Assembly: GCF_001436735.1 (NCBI RefSeq)
Contig: NZ_AYZE01000015.1
Location: 65,215-129,214 of the forward strand
Length of the DNA: 64,000 bases
Source of the DNA: Liquorilactobacillus cacaonum DSM 21116
GTDB taxonomy: Bacteria > Bacillota > Bacilli > Lactobacillales > Lactobacillaceae
Direction of reading: 5' to 3'
How positions within the stretch are numbered: the first letter of the stretch is position 1; each line of letters opens with the position of its first letter. The position numbers and the translations under genes are program-made. The notes under the pieces were generated by a model, which saw only the letters and a list, made by a program, of their open reading frames with translations, was not told the origin of the DNA and did not search any database. Positions 1 through 9,746 of this stretch are shown in pieces.

Positions 1-982
1 CCATAACTTTGCTATTTTCACCAAAAAGTCGATTAATTGCAATTGATTCGCCCACATCATTTGCATGTGTAGCAGTGCCATGTGCATTAATATATCCAAC
101 ATCAGCTGGTGTTACCCCTGCCTCTTCAATTGCTTGCTGCATTGCACGAGCTGCACCCTCACCAGTTGGATCCGGCGATGTCATATGGAAAGCATCACAG
201 GTACTTCCATATCCAACAACTTCGCCATAAATTTTTGCACCACGCCTTCTTGCATGATCAAGGTTTTCTAAAACAAGTGTTGCTGCACCTTCACCCATCA
301 CAAAACCAGAACGATCAACATCAAAAGGAATTGAAGCACGTGTTGGATCTGTTTCCTTAGATAGAGCTGTTAAAGCGGCAAATCCAGCAATTCCAATTTC
401 ATTAACAGATGCTTCGGCACCACCGGCTAACATCACCTGTGCACGTCCTTCATGAATTTGACGAAAAGCCTCACCAATTGCATTTGTTCCTGATGAACAA
501 GCAGTTACAACCGCTGTACAAATATTTTTTGCTTTAAAACGAAGTGCAATATTTCCTGCAGCCATATTCACAATTGAAGTTGGCACAAACATTGGTGACA
601 CACGCTGTGGCCCTTTTTCATGCATCTTGATAACTTGCTCTTCAATTGTTGTTAACCCACCAATTCCGGAACCATAAATAACACCAAAATCAAAAGAGTC
701 AGTGTTTGTTTCATCAATACCCGCTTGCTCAACTGCCGCTACTGCACTATCAACTGCATATTGTGAAAATAAATCCATTCTCTTTGCAGCCTTTTTCCCA
801 ACCCTTAAAGTTGGATCAAAATCCTTAACTTCCGCTGCAATTGTAATTCCAGTTTGTGATGCATCAAATTTTGAAATTTTATCAAATCCAATTTTACCAG
901 AAAAAATGTTGGCAATAAATGTTTCTACATCATTACCAACCGGAGTCACAGCCCCCATACCAGTAATTACAACTCTACTCAT
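1..982 (-). CDS. fabF: 3-oxoacyl-ACP synthase II (partial, C-terminus beyond window)
   Basis: Elongating beta-ketoacyl-ACP synthase: condenses malonyl-ACP with acyl-ACP in cytoplasmic type II fatty-acid synthesis. The minus strand opens ATGAGTAGAGTTGTAATTAC (MSRVVITGMGAVTP), the usual FabF N-terminus, 7 bases after an AGGAGG. The frame stays open to the window edge, giving about 327 of the roughly 410 residues normal for the family. The nucleophile motif TACSSGTNAIGEA and the downstream catalytic-His motif INAHGTATHAND are both readable; the last part of the thiolase fold lies outside. It follows fabG by 12 bases and is the last gene visible in the fabT-fabH-acpP-fabD-fabG-fabF run, which presumably continues off the window. 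Confidence 0.95.
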   Translation of the reverse strand, partial: MSRVVITGMGAVTPVGNDVETFIANIFSGKIGFDKISKFDASQTGITIAAEVKDFDPTLRVGKKAAKRMDLFSQYAVDSAVAAVEQAGIDETNTDSFDFGVIYGSGIGGLTTIEEQVIKMHEKGPQRVSPMFVPTSIVNMAAGNIALRFKAKNICTAVVTACSSGTNAIGEAFRQIHEGRAQVMLAGGAEASVNEIGIAGFAALTALSKETDPTRASIPFDVDRSGFVMGEGAATLVLENLDHARRRGAKIYGEVVGYGSTCDAFHMTSPDPTGEGAARAMQQAIEEAGVTPADVGYINAHGTATHANDVGESIAINRLFGENSKVM

Positions 983-994
983 GAAAAAATCCTC

Positions 995-1726
995 CTAAAT
1001 AGTCATTCCACCATCGACAGTGATTACTTGTCCTGTTATATATTCATTCTGTGCAAGAAAAATTGCGGTTTCAGCAATTTCACTTGTTTCTCCAAAACGG
1101 CCCAATGGAATTTCTGTTAGAACTTGATCTTTAACCTTTTGGTCTAAAACAGCCGTCATATCACTCACAATCATTCCAGGTGCAATTGCATTACATCTAA
1201 TATGTCTTAATGCCCCTTCACGTGCAATTGACTTAGTAAAACCAATAATCGCAGCTTTACTAGCCGCATAATTTGCCTGCCCAATGTTGCCGTGCAGTCC
1301 AACAACACTTGCCATGTTGATAATTACACCTGTTCGTTTGCGCAACATCTTTTTAAACAATGGTTGAGTAATATTAAATACTCCCATTAAATTTGTTTCA
1401 ATGACTTGTCGAAAATCTGCTTGCTTCATTCCAATCAATAATTTATCATTTGTAATTCCTGCATTATTGATTAGTACATCTAATTGTGAATTTTCCGCAA
1501 AAATTTCCTCTTGCATTTTCTTCACATCATTTACTTCTGAAACATCTCCCAAGACAATTTGATAATCACTACCTATATCCGCTAACTTTTCTAAAAGTTC
1601 TTGTGGTATTTCTTTACGAGCATTTAAAATAACTTTGCTACCTTCTTTTGCAAAGGCCAAAGCAATTGCAGCTCCAATCCCACGTGAGCTCCCTGTAATA
1701 AAAACCGTTTTATCCTTCAAATTCAT
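995..1726 (-). CDS. fabG: 3-oxoacyl-ACP reductase
   Basis: NADPH-dependent short-chain dehydrogenase that reduces 3-oxoacyl-ACP to 3-hydroxyacyl-ACP. The 243-residue product has the Rossmann motif TGSSRGIG near residue 10, NNAG near residue 86, a catalytic Ser in the NMASVVG stretch and YAASKAA (Tyr/Lys pair), and ends GGMTI as FabG proteins do. I start it at ATG 1726 because AGAGG lies 9 bases upstream; the longer open frame to 1789 overlaps fabD and adds 21 unconserved residues. It sits 13 bases after fabD and 12 before fabF, so co-transcription and translational proximity are expected. Confidence 0.95.
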   Translation of the reverse strand: MNLKDKTVFITGSSRGIGAAIALAFAKEGSKVILNARKEIPQELLEKLADIGSDYQIVLGDVSEVNDVKKMQEEIFAENSQLDVLINNAGITNDKLLIGMKQADFRQVIETNLMGVFNITQPLFKKMLRKRTGVIINMASVVGLHGNIGQANYAASKAAIIGFTKSIAREGALRHIRCNAIAPGMIVSDMTAVLDQKVKDQVLTEIPLGRFGETSEIAETAIFLAQNEYITGQVITVDGGMTI

Positions 1727-1739
1727 ATTTAGTAACCTC

Positions 1740-2678
1740 TTAATCTTGACTTGCTTCCACAAATTTGTTGTAGGTCTCAATGTTTTCAATATTAAAACAA
1801 TTCAATTTCTTATCAATTTGTTTTGCAAACTTACACAATGTTTTGCCGGGGCCAAGTTCAACCACAGTATCAACCTCATTTACAGAAATCATTTTTTGTA
1901 AACATTCACCAAAATGAGTTGGTAAAATAACCTGTTGTGCAAGTACTTGTTTCAAAGTTTCTGATGAAAACACTTCAGCTATTGTATTGCTATATACCGG
2001 AAGTCTAGTCTCTTTAATCTCTACACTAGCCAAACGTCGCTCCATTTTAAAACTTGTTTTTTGAAAAAGCGGGGTATGAAACGCCCCGCTAACATTTAAT
2101 GGAATGACTTTCTTTATATTCTTTTCTTTAAATAGCTTGAGTGCACGTTCCACTGCCTGACGATGCCCACCTATGACAACCTGACTAGGAGAATTATAGT
2201 TAGCAACCGTTACAACTTCTTCATCATTGCTTGCCTGTTCACAGATTTGTGTAATAATCTCCAAGTCCGTCTTCATAACAGCTAACATTGCACCATCAAT
2301 CTCGTCAGCATCCAATTGCATATAAGACGCCCGGTCTTTCAAAACACCTATTCCATCAGAAATACTTAACGCATCAGATGCAATAAGTGCAGCATATTCA
2401 CCGAGACTCAATCCTAACATTGCACGGATATCTAAATATGGTAAGTCTCTTTTTAGCATCTGAAAAATTCCCAGACTCATCGCAACAATTGTAGGTTGGA
2501 CATACTTTGTTTGTGCCAATTGCTGATTTTCATTTTTCAAAACCTCTACTAAGTCTATATCAATGGTAGAACTAACATCATCAATTACCTTACGATAAAG
2601 TTTATCATTCTGATAAAAATCAAGCCCCATGTTGGTATATTGTGCACCTTGCCCACTAAACAAAAAGCCAATTCTCAT
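1740..2678 (-). CDS. fabD: malonyl-CoA:ACP transacylase
   Basis: Transfers malonyl from CoA to acyl carrier protein, supplying extender units for fatty-acid elongation. The 312-residue product starts MRIGFLFSGQGAQY, has the nucleophile motif GLSLGEYAAL (GHSxG-type; here Leu replaces the usual His before the Ser) and the downstream catalytic His in SGAFHTPLF. ATG 2678 is chosen because GGAG lies 8 bases upstream; the two-codon extension to a TTG at 2684 is less likely. It lies between acpP and fabG in the fab operon with gaps of only 13-15 bases. Confidence 0.95.
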   Translation of the reverse strand: MRIGFLFSGQGAQYTNMGLDFYQNDKLYRKVIDDVSSTIDIDLVEVLKNENQQLAQTKYVQPTIVAMSLGIFQMLKRDLPYLDIRAMLGLSLGEYAALIASDALSISDGIGVLKDRASYMQLDADEIDGAMLAVMKTDLEIITQICEQASNDEEVVTVANYNSPSQVVIGGHRQAVERALKLFKEKNIKKVIPLNVSGAFHTPLFQKTSFKMERRLASVEIKETRLPVYSNTIAEVFSSETLKQVLAQQVILPTHFGECLQKMISVNEVDTVVELGPGKTLCKFAKQIDKKLNCFNIENIETYNKFVEASQD

Positions 2679-2693
2679 AATCAAATCTCCAAA

Positions 2694-2936
2694 CTATTTA
2701 GCTGCAACTTCTTTTTTTACATACTCAACAACATCTTTAATTGTCTTGACATTCTCATCAGCTTCCAGCTTAATATCGAGTTCATCTTCCAATTCATTCA
2801 TAATTTCAAAAACATCTAAACTATCTGCTTCAAGATCTTCTTTAATATCTGCGTCCATCTTTACAGCTGCTGCGTCAACATCAAGTTGTTCTACTACAAT
2901 ACCTTGTACTTTTTCAAAAATTTCTTGTTCTGTCAT
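2694..2936 (-). CDS. acpP: acyl carrier protein
   Basis: Small acidic carrier that holds growing acyl chains on a phosphopantetheine arm. The product is 80 residues, the standard size, strongly acidic, with the attachment motif EADSLDVFE (Ser after Asp) in the middle and a helical C-terminus ending KKEVAAK. It lies between fabH (18 bases upstream) and fabD (15 bases downstream). An AGGAGTG lies just before the ATG. As in other FabT-regulated operons it is transcribed with fabH and fabD. Confidence 0.96.
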   Translation of the reverse strand: MTEQEIFEKVQGIVVEQLDVDAAAVKMDADIKEDLEADSLDVFEIMNELEDELDIKLEADENVKTIKDVVEYVKKEVAAK

Positions 2937-2954
2937 TTTATAACACTCCTATTT

Positions 2955-3929
2955 TTAGTATTTTATAATCTGTGTTCCAACTGTCAAGCCACCACCAAAA
3001 CCACTTAACGCAATAACTTGTCCACGTTTAATTTTTTCGCTTTTTACTAATTCATCTAGCAACAACGGTACACTTGCTGCGGAAGTATTTCCATATTCCT
3101 CTATGTTCATCGGGAATTTACTAATTGGTTGTTTTAATTTTTTTGCAATTTGCTCAACAATACGTGAATTTGCTTGATGCATAACAAACCAATCAATTTG
3201 CTCAAGTTCAAGACCTGCCTTTTTTGAAGCAGTAACTATCGATTCCGGAACCTTATGTGTTGCAAAAGTATAAACATCCCTTCCTGACATTGAGAAGCCA
3301 GAAATAACATGTTCTTTAGTTCTAGGAAAACTTTCAATTGGTTTTGTTTCTCCCGCTTTTAACTTGTCTCCAAGCTCACCATAAGTTTTTAAATCATGTG
3401 CCAAAAAAGCAGATTGTTTTGTACTTTTTTCTAATAACACTCCTGCAGCACCATCACCGAACAAAACTGCACTAGAACGTTCAGACCAATCAATTACTTT
3501 TGAAAGCACCTCACCACCGATGAGCATCACTTTTTTTATTTCATTTTGCATTAAAAAACTTTGTGCAACTGTAAGCCCATATACAAAACCTGAACATGCT
3601 GCACTAATATCAAAAGCAACTGCATTTGTAGCACCGATTTTTCCTTGGACAAGTGCTGCCGTAGCTGGTGTATAACTATCAGGTGACATCGTGGCAACAA
3701 TAATTAAATCAATTGATGCACACTCCCAATCACTCTCTTGCAATAATTTTTCAGCAACTTTAATACAAAGTTCTGACGTATTTTCTGAAACACTGATATG
3801 TCTTTTTTTTATTCCAGTACGACTACTAATCCACTCATCAGAAGTATCCATGATCTCCCCTAAATCATCATTTGTAATCACTTTTGACGGAACATAACTT
3901 GCAATCTTACTAATTCTTATATTTTCCAA
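2955..3929 (-). CDS. fabH: 3-oxoacyl-ACP synthase III
   Basis: Initiates fatty-acid synthesis by condensing an acyl-CoA primer with malonyl-ACP. The 324-residue product carries the complete Cys-His-Asn triad: ISAACSGFVYGL around residue 112, MHQANSRIVEQI and GNTSAASVP near the C-terminus, plus the Gly-rich end SGFGGGLTVGTQI. The start is a TTG (reading MENIRIS) with AAGGAG upstream at a rather long spacing of about 11 bases. It is 22 bases downstream of fabT, so initiation of the pathway is directly under the FabT promoter. Confidence 0.95.
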   Translation of the reverse strand: MENIRISKIASYVPSKVITNDDLGEIMDTSDEWISSRTGIKKRHISVSENTSELCIKVAEKLLQESDWECASIDLIIVATMSPDSYTPATAALVQGKIGATNAVAFDISAACSGFVYGLTVAQSFLMQNEIKKVMLIGGEVLSKVIDWSERSSAVLFGDGAAGVLLEKSTKQSAFLAHDLKTYGELGDKLKAGETKPIESFPRTKEHVISGFSMSGRDVYTFATHKVPESIVTASKKAGLELEQIDWFVMHQANSRIVEQIAKKLKQPISKFPMNIEEYGNTSAASVPLLLDELVKSEKIKRGQVIALSGFGGGLTVGTQIIKY

Positions 3930-3951
3930 TGTAACCCTTACTCCTTAAACA

Positions 3952-4392
3952 TTACGAGTGCTCTCTTAAAAAATTCTCGAGATTTCGTAAAGCTTTTTCG
4001 ATTGTCTTAATCTCATCAGGTTCAACATCTTTCAAAAAGCTGTCAACCATCATTCGGTGAAATGCATCATGCGCACGATACATCAATCGGCCTTTTTTCG
4101 TTAAGCCAAGTCTAACCACTCTACGATCATTATTGCTACGAATTCGCTTGACATAATCCTTTTTCTCCAAGCGATCGATTGTTGACGTCAATGTTCCAGG
4201 GGTTAAATGCAACTCTTTTGCAACTTGAGATGCAGTTTTTTGATCATACATCGTAATTGCACTGATTGCATGCATATCCTTGATTGTTAAGTCCTTGAAA
4301 CGGCTTTGGCGTAGCTCATTTTCCTCAATCCACAATATGTCTCCGTATATGCGAACCAAGGAATCATTGATTGTCTTTACTCGTTTTTCCAT
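3952..4392 (-). CDS. fabT: MarR-family fatty-acid synthesis repressor FabT
   Basis: Winged-helix MarR regulator (146 residues) with the central recognition region ASQVAKELHLTPGTLTSTID and the wing SNNDRRVVRLGLT. In lactic acid bacteria the MarR protein encoded between fabZ and fabH is FabT, which represses fab genes when bound by acyl-ACP; this is family knowledge. The start is ATG 4392; the open frame continues to 4458 but that extension runs through the promoter and operator, so it is not coding. A perfect palindromic FabT box overlaps its -10, implying autorepression of fabT-fabH-acpP-fabD-fabG-fabF. Confidence 0.9.
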   Translation of the reverse strand: MEKRVKTINDSLVRIYGDILWIEENELRQSRFKDLTIKDMHAISAITMYDQKTASQVAKELHLTPGTLTSTIDRLEKKDYVKRIRSNNDRRVVRLGLTKKGRLMYRAHDAFHRMMVDSFLKDVEPDEIKTIEKALRNLENFLREHS

Positions 4393-4421
4393 TGCTATAC
4401 TTCCATTCCTTGTATATTTGC

Positions 4422-4442
4422 TTACTTTGATTATCAAAGTAA
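4422..4442. promoter_or_regulatory. FabT operator overlapping the fabT -10
   Basis: A 21-bp perfect inverted repeat with 10-bp arms (TTACTTTGAT / ATCAAAGTAA) around one central base. It contains the TTTGATTATCAAA core reported for FabT boxes in streptococci and lactococci. It covers the GATAAT -10 of the fabT promoter. Confidence 0.85.
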
Positions 4443-4458
4443 ATGAGTAAAAAAACAA
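4430..4458 (-). promoter_or_regulatory. fabT promoter
   Basis: On the minus strand, -35 TTGTTT (4453-4458) and -10 GATAAT (4430-4435) are separated by exactly 17 bases. The -35 lies just upstream of the fabZ stop region and the -10 sits inside the FabT palindrome, so a bound regulator would exclude RNA polymerase. Confidence 0.7.
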
Positions 4459-4467
4459 CCCTTTTGC

Positions 4468-4914
4468 CTATATTTTTTCATTTCTTTCAGCTACAACAAA
4501 CATCAATTCCGCTGTACAAGCACTTTTTCCATTCACAACAGCTTTTGTTTCAACAATTCCCATGTTTTCTTTTTTCTTTGTTAGCGTGATATGTAACTTC
4601 AAAACATCACCTGGTCGAACAACATGACGAAATTTAGCTTTGTGAATTGCCCCAAGATAAGCCGTCTTCCCAAAAAATTCTGGGGACTTGAGAATCAAAA
4701 TAGACGCCGCCTGAGCCAATGTTTCAATAATTAATACACCTGGCATGACTGGATTTCCTGGAAAATGTCCTCTAAAAAAAGATTCATTAATTGTTACATT
4801 CTTTGTTGCTACTATACTTTCTCCAGCAACCAGTTCATCTACATAATCGATATAAATTATCGGAAAACGATTAGGGATTAAGTCCATTATTTCTTGTGCA
4901 TCCATAAGCACCAC
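4468..4914 (-). CDS. fabZ: 3-hydroxyacyl-ACP dehydratase
   Basis: Hot-dog-fold dehydratase that removes water from 3-hydroxyacyl-ACP. The product (about 148 residues) shows EIMDLIPNRFP at the N-terminus, the catalytic motif GHFPGNPVMPGVLIIE with the active-site His, and AKFRHVVRPGD. The start is uncertain: GAGGTG at 4921-4926 is spaced 6 bases from GTG 4914, giving the usual FabZ length, but GTG 4911, ATG 4905 and GTG 4923 are in frame. It is the first gene before fabT and has its own TTGACA promoter. A FabT box lies 170 bases upstream. Confidence 0.92.
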   Translation of the reverse strand: MVLMDAQEIMDLIPNRFPIIYIDYVDELVAGESIVATKNVTINESFFRGHFPGNPVMPGVLIIETLAQAASILILKSPEFFGKTAYLGAIHKAKFRHVVRPGDVLKLHITLTKKKENMGIVETKAVVNGKSACTAELMFVVAERNEKI

Positions 4915-4931
4915 ATTCATCACCTCACTAA

Positions 4932-4960
4932 ATAATATTACAATCGATTTAAATTGTCAA
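4932..4960 (-). promoter_or_regulatory. fabZ promoter
   Basis: Minus-strand TTGACA (4955-4960) and TATTAT (4932-4937) with a 17-base spacer, a near-consensus sigma-A promoter. The expected start of transcription near 4925 falls right on the GAGGTG ribosome binding site, so the fabZ 5' leader would be extremely short. Confidence 0.75.
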
Positions 4961-5083
4961 ATAGTGGTGTTTTTTGATATAGCTTAAATTTATTTTAGTA
5001 AAATATATTAATTTTAATTGATTTTTTTCATGTATCATCATTTTTCCCATTTGATTACATTCTTTGACCATACAATAATTATC

Positions 5084-5094
5084 TTGATAATCAA
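5084..5094. promoter_or_regulatory. second FabT box upstream of fabZ
   Basis: TTGATAATCAA, matching the core of the FabT operator at 4422-4442 except at the centre. On the minus strand it overlaps a possible -35 (TTGATT, 5089-5094) with TATGGT 16 bases downstream, which would give fabZ a leader of about 150 bases. On the plus strand it sits just upstream of the extended -10 at 5106-5114. Confidence 0.6.
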
Positions 5095-5263
5095 ATTAAT
5101 TTTTATGTTATACTAACATAAGATTTAAAAATATAAAAAGGACAAATTTTCTCATTATTTCATCTTTAAATATACTTTCTTACGGATTCTAATCTAAAAT
5201 TAATTTTTAAAATTATTATAATCTCTTTCAAAAAATCGACTTAATTATATATTTATTAAAAAA

Positions 5264-5297
5264 GGGCTAAATCAAAATAATTATTTTGACTTAGTCC
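5264..5297 (-). terminator. terminator of the ymdB/mutSL/ruvAB/queA/tgt/yajC run
   Basis: Long hairpin whose arms pair as GGACTAAGTCAAAATA / TATTTTGATTTAGCCC with two mismatches, followed on the minus strand by TTTTTT. It lies about 110 bases past the yajC stop. Confidence 0.8.
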
Positions 5298-5404
5298 TTT
5301 GAGTGAAATACGTTTTATAGGTTTAGCACCTCAAACGTTTCCATATGATATATTATATAATTTTAGTAAATCAAACCTATACCACAAACAAAATAATAAT
5401 ATTA

Positions 5405-5758
5405 TTATTTTGTTTCATCCGATGAATCATTGTTCTCTGGCTTTGAATCTTCAATAACAGAAGGTGATTGTGTACTTTGTTTAATATCTTCACTTGAAGT
5501 AACTCTCCCAATTGCAGAGCGATCAAATGTTAAAAAAATCCCATCGCAATCAAGTGTAACTGTTTGATCAACATCATTGATGCTATCAACAACACCATGT
5601 AAACGACCAATTGTAATTACTTGATCTCCTTTTTTCAATTGATTCATCATTTCTTTGCGCTTTTGTTGTTGCTTTTTTTGCGGACGAATCATCATAAAAT
5701 ACATTAACGCCATGATAGCAACAAACATAATAATAGTCGAAACTGAAGAACTACTCAT
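5405..5758 (-). CDS. yajC: Sec translocon auxiliary subunit YajC
   Basis: Small single-span membrane protein of the SecDF-YajC complex assisting protein export. The 117-residue product has one N-terminal hydrophobic segment (residues about 5-22, IIMFVAIMALMYFMM) followed directly by the family signature MIRPQKKQQQKRKEM and KKGDQVITIGRLHG. The C-terminus is a charged, Ser/Asp-rich tail. It follows tgt by 80 bases, the common tgt-yajC neighbourhood, and is the last gene before the terminator. AGGAG lies ahead of the ATG. Confidence 0.93.
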   Translation of the reverse strand: MSSSSVSTIIMFVAIMALMYFMMIRPQKKQQQKRKEMMNQLKKGDQVITIGRLHGVVDSINDVDQTVTLDCDGIFLTFDRSAIGRVTSSEDIKQSTQSPSVIEDSKPENNDSSDETK

Positions 5759-5838
5759 TTATACTCACTCCTAATAATTTTACTTAAGTCCTACTTTAGC
5801 AAATATTTACACTACTTACTAGTCCTTTAATATAAAAA

Positions 5839-6984
<1,146 letters not shown>

Positions 6985-7015
6985 TTAGTTATTCTCCATT
7001 TCTATAAATCAATTA

Positions 7016-8059
7016 TTACTTAATAAACATTGCATCACCAAAACTAAAGAAGCGATATTTTTCATCAACGGCATGTTTATATGCGTTCAAAATATTTTCA
7101 CGTCCTGTAAAAGCCGAAACCAACATTACTAGGGTTGATTTTGGCAAATGGAAATTAGTAATAAAAGCTTGTACTACTTTCCACTCATATCCTGGTTTAA
7201 TAAAGATATCGGTCCATCCACTGTCAGGTTTAATTTCACCATTAAATTTTGATCCAATTGTCTCAAGTGTTCTAATTGACGTAGTTCCGGTTGCAACAAT
7301 TTTTCCACCATTTTTTTTGACATCATTCAAAACTTTAGCTGCTTCTTCATTTAAACGATAAAATTCACTATGCATCTTATGATCTTCAATATTATCAACA
7401 CTTACAGGTCTAAATGTCCCTAGTCCTACATGCAAAGTTAAGTAAACTAAATGCACACCTTTTTCTTCGATTTTTTGCAAAAGTTCTTTAGTGAAATGCA
7501 ATCCAGCTGTTGGTGCCGCAGCTGAACCTATTTCCCTTGAGTAAACAGTCTGATACATCTCTGGATCATCAAGTTTTTCTTTAATATAGGGAGGTAATGG
7601 CATTTCTCCTAATTTTTCGAGAATTTCCATAAAAATTCCATCATATTCAAATTTAATCATTCTGCCACCATGGTCAAGTTCCTTTGTGACAATCGCACTA
7701 AGTTTTCCATCCCCAAAGTTTATCTTTGTTCCAACTTTAGCCCTTTTAGCAGGTTTCACCAAAGTCTCCCAATTATCACCATCCGTATTATTTAACAAAA
7801 GTACCTCTAAATGACCCTCAGTGTCAGTTTTTGTGCCGTAAATTCTCGCAGGCATCACACGAGAATCATTCATTACCAAGGCATCACCAGGATTGAGTTG
7901 ATCAATCACATTATAAAAAATATCATCTTGATAATCGCCTGTCTTACTATCAAGAATCAGCATCCTTGAATGATCGCGTTCTTTTAATGGTGTTTGCGCA
8001 ATCAATTCTTCTGGTAAATTATAATCGAAATCTTCTGTTGTTAAATGTTTTTCTGACAA
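7016..8059 (-). CDS. queA: S-adenosylmethionine:tRNA ribosyltransferase-isomerase
   Basis: Converts preQ1 in tRNA to epoxyqueuosine using the ribosyl group of SAM. The roughly 347-residue product contains [37 protein letters not shown] and [17 protein letters not shown], typical of QueA. Two starts are in frame: GTG 8068 and TTG 8059. I prefer 8059 because AGGGTGG lies about 5 bases before it, whereas nothing is properly spaced for 8068. It sits 22 bases after ruvB and 31 before tgt in one operon. Confidence 0.94.
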   Translation of the reverse strand: MSEKHLTTEDFDYNLPEELIAQTPLKERDHSRMLILDSKTGDYQDDIFYNVIDQLNPGDALVMNDSRVMPARIYGTKTDTEGHLEVLLLNNTDGDNWETLVKPAKRAKVGTKINFGDGKLSAIVTKELDHGGRMIKFEYDGIFMEILEKLGEMPLPPYIKEKLDDPEMYQTVYSREIGSAAAPTAGLHFTKELLQKIEEKGVHLVYLTLHVGLGTFRPVSVDNIEDHKMHSEFYRLNEEAAKVLNDVKKNGGKIVATGTTSIRTLETIGSKFNGEIKPDSGWTDIFIKPGYEWKVVQAFITNFHLPKSTLVMLVSAFTGRENILNAYKHAVDEKYRFFSFGDAMFIK

Positions 8060-8080
8060 AACAGCCACCCTTTTCCAATT

Positions 8081-9085
8081 CTATTTTTTTTCTATTTTAA
8101 TGCCTAAATGTTCATAAGCAGCTCGGGTAACAACCCTACCTCTAGGCGTTCTCTTTATAAAGCCAATCTGTAAAAGGTATGGTTCAATCATATCAATAAT
8201 CGTTTCCATATCTTCACCAATATTGGCCGCAATTGTATTTACTCCGACTGGCCCACCACTATATAAATTAATCATAGTCGTCAAAATTTGCCGATCGGTA
8301 GCATCTAATCCTTTGTTATCAACTTTAAGCAAGTCAAGTGAATAATCAGCAATTTTTCCTTCAATAACTTGTTTTTGTGCAACTTGTGCAAAATCTCTGA
8401 CTCTTTTAAGAAGACGATTTGCAATTCGAGGTGTTCCGCGCGATCGCAGTGCAATCTTCAGTGCTCCCTCAGGGGTAATTGCGGTATCAAAAATACTTGC
8501 AGAACGTACAACAATCTCTGCCAGTTCTTCTTTTGAATAATAATTCATATGTGCAATTATACCGAAACGATCTCTTAGGGGTGCAGATAACAATCCAGCT
8601 CTTGTCGTTGCACCAATTAATGTAAATGGCGGTAATTCAAAATGAACAGGATGAGCAGTTGGTCCTTGCCCTATTACAATATCTACAAAAAAATCTTCCA
8701 TTGCAGAATACAAAACTTCTTCAACAATTTTTGGCAAACGATGAATTTCATCAATAAAAAGAACATCGCCAGCTTCAAGTTCATTCAAAAGCGCCACAAG
8801 ATCTCCAGGCCGTTCAATTGCTGGACCACTTGTTGTCTTTACCTTAACTTGCATCTCATTTGCAATAACCATAGCAAGTGTTGTCTTACCTAAGCCCGGT
8901 GGCCCGTACAAAAGAACATGATCGAGTGCTTCTTGCCTTACTTTTGCAGCTTCAATATATACAGACAATTCATTTTTCAAATCTGATTGACCGATATACT
9001 GTGCAAAAAAATGCGGTCTCAATGAGAGTTCACTCAAATCATCTTCAAGTGAACTACTTGAGACTATCCGGTCCTTATCAACCAT
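8081..9085 (-). CDS. ruvB: Holliday junction branch migration ATPase RuvB
   Basis: Hexameric AAA+ motor that with RuvA drives branch migration of Holliday junctions. The 334-residue product has [11 protein letters not shown], Walker [12 protein letters not shown] (about residue 60), Walker [10 protein letters not shown], sensor region [18 protein letters not shown] and the C-terminal winged helix [18 protein letters not shown]. It is full length. It follows ruvA with a 34-base gap and AGGAAAGGAG upstream of the ATG. No LexA box was seen near ruvAB, which sits inside the mut-ruv-tgt run. Confidence 0.96.
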   Translation of the reverse strand: MVDKDRIVSSSSLEDDLSELSLRPHFFAQYIGQSDLKNELSVYIEAAKVRQEALDHVLLYGPPGLGKTTLAMVIANEMQVKVKTTSGPAIERPGDLVALLNELEAGDVLFIDEIHRLPKIVEEVLYSAMEDFFVDIVIGQGPTAHPVHFELPPFTLIGATTRAGLLSAPLRDRFGIIAHMNYYSKEELAEIVVRSASIFDTAITPEGALKIALRSRGTPRIANRLLKRVRDFAQVAQKQVIEGKIADYSLDLLKVDNKGLDATDRQILTTMINLYSGGPVGVNTIAANIGEDMETIIDMIEPYLLQIGFIKRTPRGRVVTRAAYEHLGIKIEKK

Positions 9086-9119
9086 AGATAATTCTCCTTT
9101 CCTCTTAAATTATATTTCT

Positions 9120-9731
9120 CTAATGCATTAGCAACTTGAGAGCTGCACGTAAATATTCATCTGTTGAATTTGCTTGCATTTGCTTTAATTGCTGGGTTAT
9201 TTTTTTAGTTTCAGTTTTAGTATAACCTAAAGCATCAAGTGCTGCGAGTGCTTCCGTTAAGTAACCACTCTTTAAGTCAGTTTCCTTAATTGGTAATTCT
9301 TGTTGTCCTACGAGATTCTCTGAGTTATTAAGATCATCTAACTTTCCTTTTAAATCCAGCACAATTTGTTGCGCAGTCTTTTTGCCTACGCCTGGAAACT
9401 TAGTCAAATAAGCAACATTTTCCCCATTAATTGCTTCAACTAACCCTAGATGGTTGTCATTTGCGAGAATTGCAAGCGCACTCTTTGGCCCAATACCAGA
9501 CACATTCAACAATTTCAGAAAAAGCATTTTTTCATCTAAATTCCAAAAACCATACAGAGTAATTGCATTTTCCCGAACAGCCTGATAAACATATACCTTT
9601 TTAGGCTTATTTGTATCAACTTGATATCTAAATGGATTAGCCACATAGACTTGATAGCCAATCCCTTGAATTTCAATAACAATATAATAAGGTGTTACTG
9701 CGGTAATCATTCCACTAAAGTATTCGTACAT
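9120..9731 (-). CDS. ruvA: Holliday junction DNA-binding protein RuvA
   Basis: Tetrameric junction-binding subunit of RuvAB. The 203-residue product starts [14 protein letters not shown] (OB fold), has the two helix-hairpin-helix motifs [16 protein letters not shown] and [21 protein letters not shown], and a C-terminal three-helix domain including [15 protein letters not shown] that contacts RuvB. It sits 15 bases after mutL and 34 before ruvB, so recombination and mismatch-repair genes share one transcript. Confidence 0.96.
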   Translation of the reverse strand: MYEYFSGMITAVTPYYIVIEIQGIGYQVYVANPFRYQVDTNKPKKVYVYQAVRENAITLYGFWNLDEKMLFLKLLNVSGIGPKSALAILANDNHLGLVEAINGENVAYLTKFPGVGKKTAQQIVLDLKGKLDDLNNSENLVGQQELPIKETDLKSGYLTEALAALDALGYTKTETKKITQQLKQMQANSTDEYLRAALKLLMH

Positions 9732-9746
9732 CTAGCTATTCCTTCC

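Larger units (their letters stand above)
4961..5404. other. gene-free AT-rich region between fabZ and yajC
   Basis: No credible ORF on either strand. It holds the FabT box (5084-5094), a rightward extended -10 TGTTATACT (5106-5114) with no gene behind it, and the yajC-side terminator hairpin (5264-5297). Otherwise it is very AT-rich. Confidence 0.7.

Noticed and set aside
4393-4458. N-terminal extension of the FabT reading frame
   Set aside because: It runs through the FabT palindrome and -10 and lacks a ribosome binding site; ATG 4392 fits the family length.
5331-5344. cre site containing AAACGTTT near the yajC end
   Set aside because: Only the palindromic core matches; flanking positions deviate on both strands and no promoter is adjacent.
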